From: Drechmeria coniospora
Lineage: Eukaryota; Ascomycota; Sordariomycetes; Hypocreales; Ophiocordycipitaceae
Direction: 5' to 3'
Assembly (NCBI RefSeq): GCF_001625195.1
Contig: NC_054389.1
Coordinates: 2,574,147 to 2,638,146, forward strand
DNA: 64,000 bases
A program made the translations under genes and the position numbers. The notes under the pieces were generated by a model. The model saw only the letters and a program-made list of their open reading frames with translations, was not told the origin of the DNA and did no database searches. Below are positions 59,236 to 64,000 of the stretch, piece by piece. The first letter of the stretch is position 1, and the number at the start of each line of letters is the position of its first letter.

Positions 59236-60900
59236 TCATTTGCCCGGGTGCTGAGCATGCTGCGCCACTTCGCTCGCCATGCCACGGTCCGGGGAAGGTT
59301 CCAGGATGGCCAACGGCCACGGGTTGCTGGCAAACGCCACGCCGGGCTCGGATCGAAGAGGAGGCAGCCTAAAGTCCCCCCCGGCCATGCTGCCGCCGGG
59401 ATCACAGGTCATGTGGGGATTCAGTATAGAGCTGATGGGTTCGAGCCGCTGGGGGACCTCGTGGCCATGCTCTTTCGCGAGGCCTGCTTCCGCCACCGTT
59501 GCGGAAAACGATCGTTTGCGGCTTGGCGAGAGCAGAGACGATGGCGACGTGGACGAGCGTCTATCCGGTGTCGGCATACTCGGCACCGCGGGCACCATGG
59601 CGCTGCCGTCGTGGAAGGCATTGCCCGGTACCGGAGCTAGGCGCCGGTACCCGCCGCTGCCGGATTGTTGGCTTGCTGCCGGCTCGGGCTGGTCGGGTTT
59701 CGATTTCGATCCCAGGTTGACGGATCCATCATCATTTTCCGTTCCCCTCTCGGGCGTCGTTCCCTGGCTCTGAGCTTCGTACGACTCCTGCTCCTCCTTC
59801 TCCGCCGAGGCGGGCACGGCTCGCCTGCGCCTTTTTATGATCCCCCTCATCATCGTCGCCGGCCTATGTATGCCGTGCAGTTTGTAATAGAGACCTGCTC
59901 CGTCCACCTGTCAGAACGTGCGTGACGACTCGAGCCATGGAAGCGGAATTGCTCACCGCACGCGTTGCAGATCGTATGCCCGTTCTCGTCCCTTCGCCAA
60001 AGCGGCGTGACCGTGGTCCCGCAGTTCTGGCACGCGATGACGACGGTGCTTATGACAACCTTGGGCCCGTCGTCGTCCGTCGTCGCCGGCTCGGGCTTCA
60101 GCGATTCGAGTCGACCACCGCAGCCTTGGAGCCCCTGCATCACGTTGAGCTGCGCGCTCTTGGACACGCGATTGTTGTATGCCGGGCAACCGCTGCAACC
60201 CTCGGCACCGCCTGTTCCGTTGCAGCGTCCTCCGCCGGGGCAGGATCCCGCAGGGGTCTGCTCCGAGGAGACGTAGGTGGCGCCGGCGACGTTCGAGTTC
60301 GAGCCTGTGCCGTCGGAAACGGGCAAGGGAAGTCCCGCCGGCACGACGACTGGCGGCTTCTTGAGATTCGTTGGTCGAGGCGTGTTTCTCGCTTTCAGAT
60401 AGAGCCCGCACGCGTTGCAGATGATGGCGCCCTGAGGGGACCGCCTCCAGAGAGGTGTTTGCGTCGTCGTACAATTGCTGCACGCACATCCGTCAGCCAT
60501 CGGTCCCGGGCGGCGCCGCGGCCACTCATTCAACACACCTGCAAACCTGGCCGGCTTGACCGGCGACTATTTTCAAGCTGCCATCGCCCACCGTCGACGC
60601 GGGACTTGGGCCCCTGGAAGTGCTGGCGACTTCGTTCCGAGGGCTGCCGTTCGGTTCGGGCGAGGCGCTGCCGTTGCTCTTGGGAGCCTTGTTCCCTTTG
60701 CCACCGGGCAGAGGGGAGTTGACTTCCATGCTGTCGTGGGTCCTGACCGACATGGGACGGGACGGCAGTGCGGTGCGCGCAGAGCTGGGCTCCCGATCTT
60801 GGGCCGTCTGAGGGTTGGAGGACGCCGTTTGGCTCAAGGCCATGGAAGCGGCCGGGGGGCTATTTGACCTGCACGAGACTGTCGGTTTTGCCGAAAGCAT
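59236..60900 (-). CDS. sreA: SreA/Urbs1-type GATA factor (iron-responsive repressor)
   Basis: Exons are 60539-60900, 59957-60477 and 59236-59894, giving 513 residues from the ATG I chose. Both introns split GATA fingers. The first join reads QV-CSNC and completes finger 1 (C-x2-C-x17-C-x2-C); the second joins CNAC to GLYYKLHG and completes finger 2. Between them is the Cys-rich block C-x5-C-x8-C-x2-C (CPGGGRC...CSGC), which defines SreA, Urbs1, SRE and Fep1 and binds an iron-sulfur centre. Orthologues repress siderophore synthesis and iron uptake when iron is sufficient. A basic run (KRRRR) follows finger 2. The start is uncertain: the frame stays open upstream to 61593, but that sequence looks like leader or intron. 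Confidence 0.9.
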
Positions 60901-63298
60901 GAGGGTGCAACACCGGCGACACCGGCCGAGGCGACAGGCGATGTGCGGGAGTTGCTGGGGTCCGAGGATCGAGCAGACGGCTGTCCAAGAATGCGCGTAC
61001 ACGTAGACAGCCCGAGAAGGATAGGGCTGGCGACGAGCACGAGACCGCGGGACCGCGGGGCGGTCCTTTGTCTCAGAGAGCTGGCCGACGGGCTGAAGAT
61101 TGAGCCTGAACGGCACCGATGATGAGGTACTGCTTGCCTGCCAATAGAAGATGATGGACGGACAATTACTCGCTTGTCGCTGCAGGCGATGCTCGGCGAT
61201 ATGGCTGCGACGAGGCAGCACGTACCAGGTGAGGTCGAGAGGAAGGGGGGGTGCAAGGCGTCCGCCGAGATTGATAAGGGTGCACCCTAGACTTGGCAGT
61301 CGACGGACGACGTGTCCTGGGCGGGGTTCCGAGGGCTGTTCGGTGACGACGGGAACGAAGTTGAGGCTGCGCTTACCCGTAGTAGCGGTCAGGGCTGGAG
61401 CAATCAAACGAACGAACTCGCTGAGGTGGCTTTTTGTGTGACCTGACACGGCTCGCAGCAGGTAGCCAGGGGTTTCTTCAGCGGGTTGCCTCCGAAAGCG
61501 ATAGGCTGAGGCAATCTGGGTCCCTGGAAGATGGGATCCGACAATCTGCGAGATGTTGGTTGAGAAGTTGTGCGTGATCTTCGTCCCATCCAAGCCGTAG
61601 GTACTCGCAAGTACCTACTGTCCAGTGTCTCGTACTGCACGGAGCACTTGTGCACTTGGGTACGGTACTGTACCTAGTAGGTGTGCGCCGTTCGTAATTG
61701 CCTGTTAGTACCTTCCGAGTACTGGTACATGTGCCGACCTGCAGGTAACATTGACAGTGAGTGGATGTACAGGCAAGGACGTGTATAAGAATCGTCGCCG
61801 CCGCCTCGCGTCATTCAACCATCAGATCCGTTGGGTGTCATCGCGCCTACCATCCACTGGCTGGTTTGTCGAGGAGCTCATTTCGCCCCTTAGGCAGTCT
61901 GCCAAGGACAAGTCGAACAGTGTTGATTTCAATCGCCAAGTTTCCATTGGCCCGCCGCTCTTTACATTGCGGGTCGAGCAAACAAAGCAGCTTTGCAGGG
62001 CAGGGATAACCAACAGCTGGGTCATCAGGAGCGCTAGTCTCTTCCGAGAGCTGACTGCATGTTGCATTCATCGCCGGGTCAGCCCCAGGTTTCAGGCTCA
62101 CTCCCGAGTTGATGTTGATTGCTGCCCGACTAAGCTCCAAATTGCTCCCGAGTGAAGAAAGCCGGCTCCTGCGAGGACACGGACACGTCCCCACGAATCA
62201 CCCTACCTATGGGTATAACTACCTAGCTAGGTGCGCGTGAATTTTTAACGTTTACGAAATTGGTTCCTTAGTACTCCGTGCTTTCGGATGCGATATGTAC
62301 TGTACTCTGCACGAATCACTACGAACTGCATGTACCTTCGTACGTACTGTAGGTGTGACTTGTGCACTTTCAAGTACTCATGCGTACTTACAGTAATTAT
62401 ACTGTACGCTTACTTATCTGCTTCTATAGGGGTACCTGATGTACTGTAGGGAGTAACTATAATACAAAGAATTCTGCATATACATGTACAAGTACACCTA
62501 AGTACATGTAAGTAGGTGCAGATAGTACTTAGGTAACCATACTCCCCAAGTACTTGTACTTGTACTTGTGCTTGTGCTCGACTTACAGTATATACCGCCT
62601 TATCTTTTCCATCAATCAGATGTTGGCACGAGGTAATTAATAACGGAGTGCTTGTACTCCGTACCGGCACTAGCGAATGGTACGAGGGTACGTATACTTA
62701 CGTACGGAGTACTGTACCCGTACATCACCCACACTTAGTACATACTTTATTAGTACTTTAGTAGGTAGGTAGCACTTAGTTGTGCTCAAGTACTGCAAGT
62801 ACAGTACTCCGTACACTTCTACCACTGCTCCGTACAGTACAGTACTGTAGACCTTGACAGTGAGTACTTACTCCGTACTGTACTCCCGTAATACTCTGTA
62901 ATACTCCGTAATCCTCGAGCTCATACTTGTACTAGTACTTCCCTGCTTGTATTACGGGAATGGGCGCGTTTTGCCCATGCAGCACCCCCTATCGCTTGCC
63001 GGCATGCGTCGCAATCAAATTAAGCGATGAATCTTGCATTGGCTCCCTAGTATCAACTCGCATACTAGTACATTTCAGGGAATGACCTACTAATAATTCG
63101 TACCCACTACGACCACCTGCTGGAGATCGCTGCTATAATCGTTGTAATTATCGAGCTTAGATAGGTACCTAGTACCTAGTAGGTAGGCGGCGCACGTACT
63201 GGTTCTGAACTCGCAATCACGCTCTCGACGATCCCCGCAACACCCTCCTCCCCCTCCTGCCGCCGCTGTTGCCCGCCTTTCTGCTGCCCTTCTCCAGC
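60901..63298. other. Divergent upstream region of sreA-like gene and BRE2, with GTAC array
   Basis: 60901-61640 is the probable sreA leader and promoter. 61751-62194 has overlapping frames on both strands (134 and 115 codons) with no recognisable domain. From about 62230 to 62960 the DNA is a dense array of GTAC, TACTCCGTAC and AAGTACTT motifs. BRE2 begins shortly after. I support no gene here. Confidence 0.55.
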
Positions 63299-64000
63299 AT
63301 GTCCTCGGATGTTGGAAGTCCCAAACGGGAGCCGACGCCGACAGCAGCTTCATCGCTCTCGTCGATCCCGAAAAAACGCGCGTTGGATGATGGCCACTGC
63401 CCATCCATCCTCTCGCCACTGAACACCGAGACGAAGCTGTCCGAGCACCAAGCACCAGACGACAGTACCCCTGTGAGCCGCTTCAAGCCTACGCGTGTTC
63501 GGAAGGACACGCTCAAGAAGCGCGAGGCCAAGGGCGGCGGCGGCGGCGGCGGGGAGGCTGCTCTCGCAACCTCAGACCCGAGCAATGGCCGCTCAGCGAC
63601 GCCCGAATCGGAGATGGGCCCCTTGCGGTACAAGCTCGCGCCGCCAAAGCCGTCCGACTTCGACCTGCCGCGGGGACCTGTCATGGCGTCGCACCACGAA
63701 GTGACCCTGTCTGGCGGCCAGAGTGTCCAGTTCTTCGAGACGTCGGAGCAGTAGGCGCCCCGTCGCGGCTTCGTTGGCACGCGCAACCGTTCGCTAACTG
63801 GAGCAGCGTCTTCAACAAGAAGAATTTCCGATACATGCACTGCATCGCCGACCCCCTCTTCCCCTCCATGATATACTACCGCCAGACGGAGCCGGAGCCG
63901 TTTGGCCCTCGCATGAGCTTCGAGGATGTCGCCCCCAGCGTCTACTTCGACAGCTCTGCCCGGCAAATAACAACGGACAAGGGCTTTCGGATGGGCCGAG
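63299..64000 (+). CDS. BRE2: COMPASS subunit Bre2/Ash2, 5' part (cut by window end)
   Basis: This is the N-terminal part of the SPRY-domain subunit of the Set1/COMPASS histone H3K4 methyltransferase. Exon 1 is 63299-63750, the 56-bp intron (63751-63806) has GTAGGC, a GCTAAC branch and GCAG, and exon 2 begins at 63807 and runs off the window. The spliced join gives ETSEHVFNKKNFRYMHCIAD. Then follow FPSMIYYRQTEPEPFGPRMS and APSVYFDSSARQITTDKGFR, typical of the entry into the Ash2/Bre2 SPRY domain. The first 100 residues are Ser/Pro- and Lys-rich, with a run of Gly near residue 80. The start is the first ATG in frame. Confidence 0.85.

Noticed and set aside
60901..61593. N-terminal extension of the sreA-like protein to an ATG at 61593
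   Set aside because: The translation has unusual composition and intron-like sequence, and lies beyond the expected N-terminus. I kept the start at 60900 as provisional.
61751..62194. Overlapping frames of 134 (+) and 115 (-) codons upstream of the sreA-like gene
   Set aside because: Both strands are open over the same DNA, neither translation resembles a known protein, and no signal peptide or domain is visible.

Overview
This window is nuclear DNA from a filamentous ascomycete. The genes have short GT-AG introns, mostly 44-78 bp, with CTAAC/CTGAC-type branch points. The proteins read as Pezizomycotina orthologues: Sec5, Csf1, an 844-residue eEF2, a two-finger SreA-type GATA factor and a homeobox/C2H2 factor. 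From protein resemblance I would place it in Sordariomycetes, probably Hypocreales. That placement is recognition from memory and has not been tested by any search.

Layout. Positions 1-7,300 are AT-rich and gene-poor. They hold a RIP-like duplicated block with G-tracts, a 93-bp minisatellite of about 10 units, mosaic repeats of 150-650 bp, hairpin-rich elements of about 195 bp that look like solo LTR or MITE remnants, and a 45-codon casein kinase I gene fragment that keeps its intron. From about 7,890 the window is an ordinary GC-rich gene region: SEC5 (+), a zinc-finger protein (-), a TMEM184/DUF300 membrane protein (-) divergent from CSF1 (+), eEF2 (+), an RBM26/27-like RNA-binding protein (+), MTHFR (-), a 2EXR-domain protein (+), a gene crossed by two in-frame UAG codons (+), an ACS-family MFS transporter (-), a FlbE-like protein (-), a homeobox/C2H2 regulator (-), an SreA-like iron regulator (-), and the 5' part of BRE2/Ash2 (+), which is cut by the window edge.

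The genes are independent units with no operon-like or biosynthetic cluster structure. They serve exocytosis (Sec5), lipid-transfer and membrane biology (Csf1, TMEM184), translation (eEF2), nuclear RNA handling (RBM26-like), one-carbon metabolism (MTHFR), transport (MFS) and regulation. Three putative regulators lie in a row on the minus strand between 50.9 and 60.9 kb.

The most unusual signals are four. (1) The gene at 45,916-47,376 has a long frame interrupted by exactly two UAG codons, with protein-like sequence after each. This pattern would fit UAG-to-UGG A-to-I mRNA editing, known from Sordariomycete fruiting bodies, but could also be decay. (2) A 12-bp minisatellite sits inside the first intron of the MFS gene. 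(3) Intergenic DNA carries dense GTAC / TACTCCGTAC palindrome arrays. (4) The homeobox regulator has a repeated helical module in its C-terminal half.
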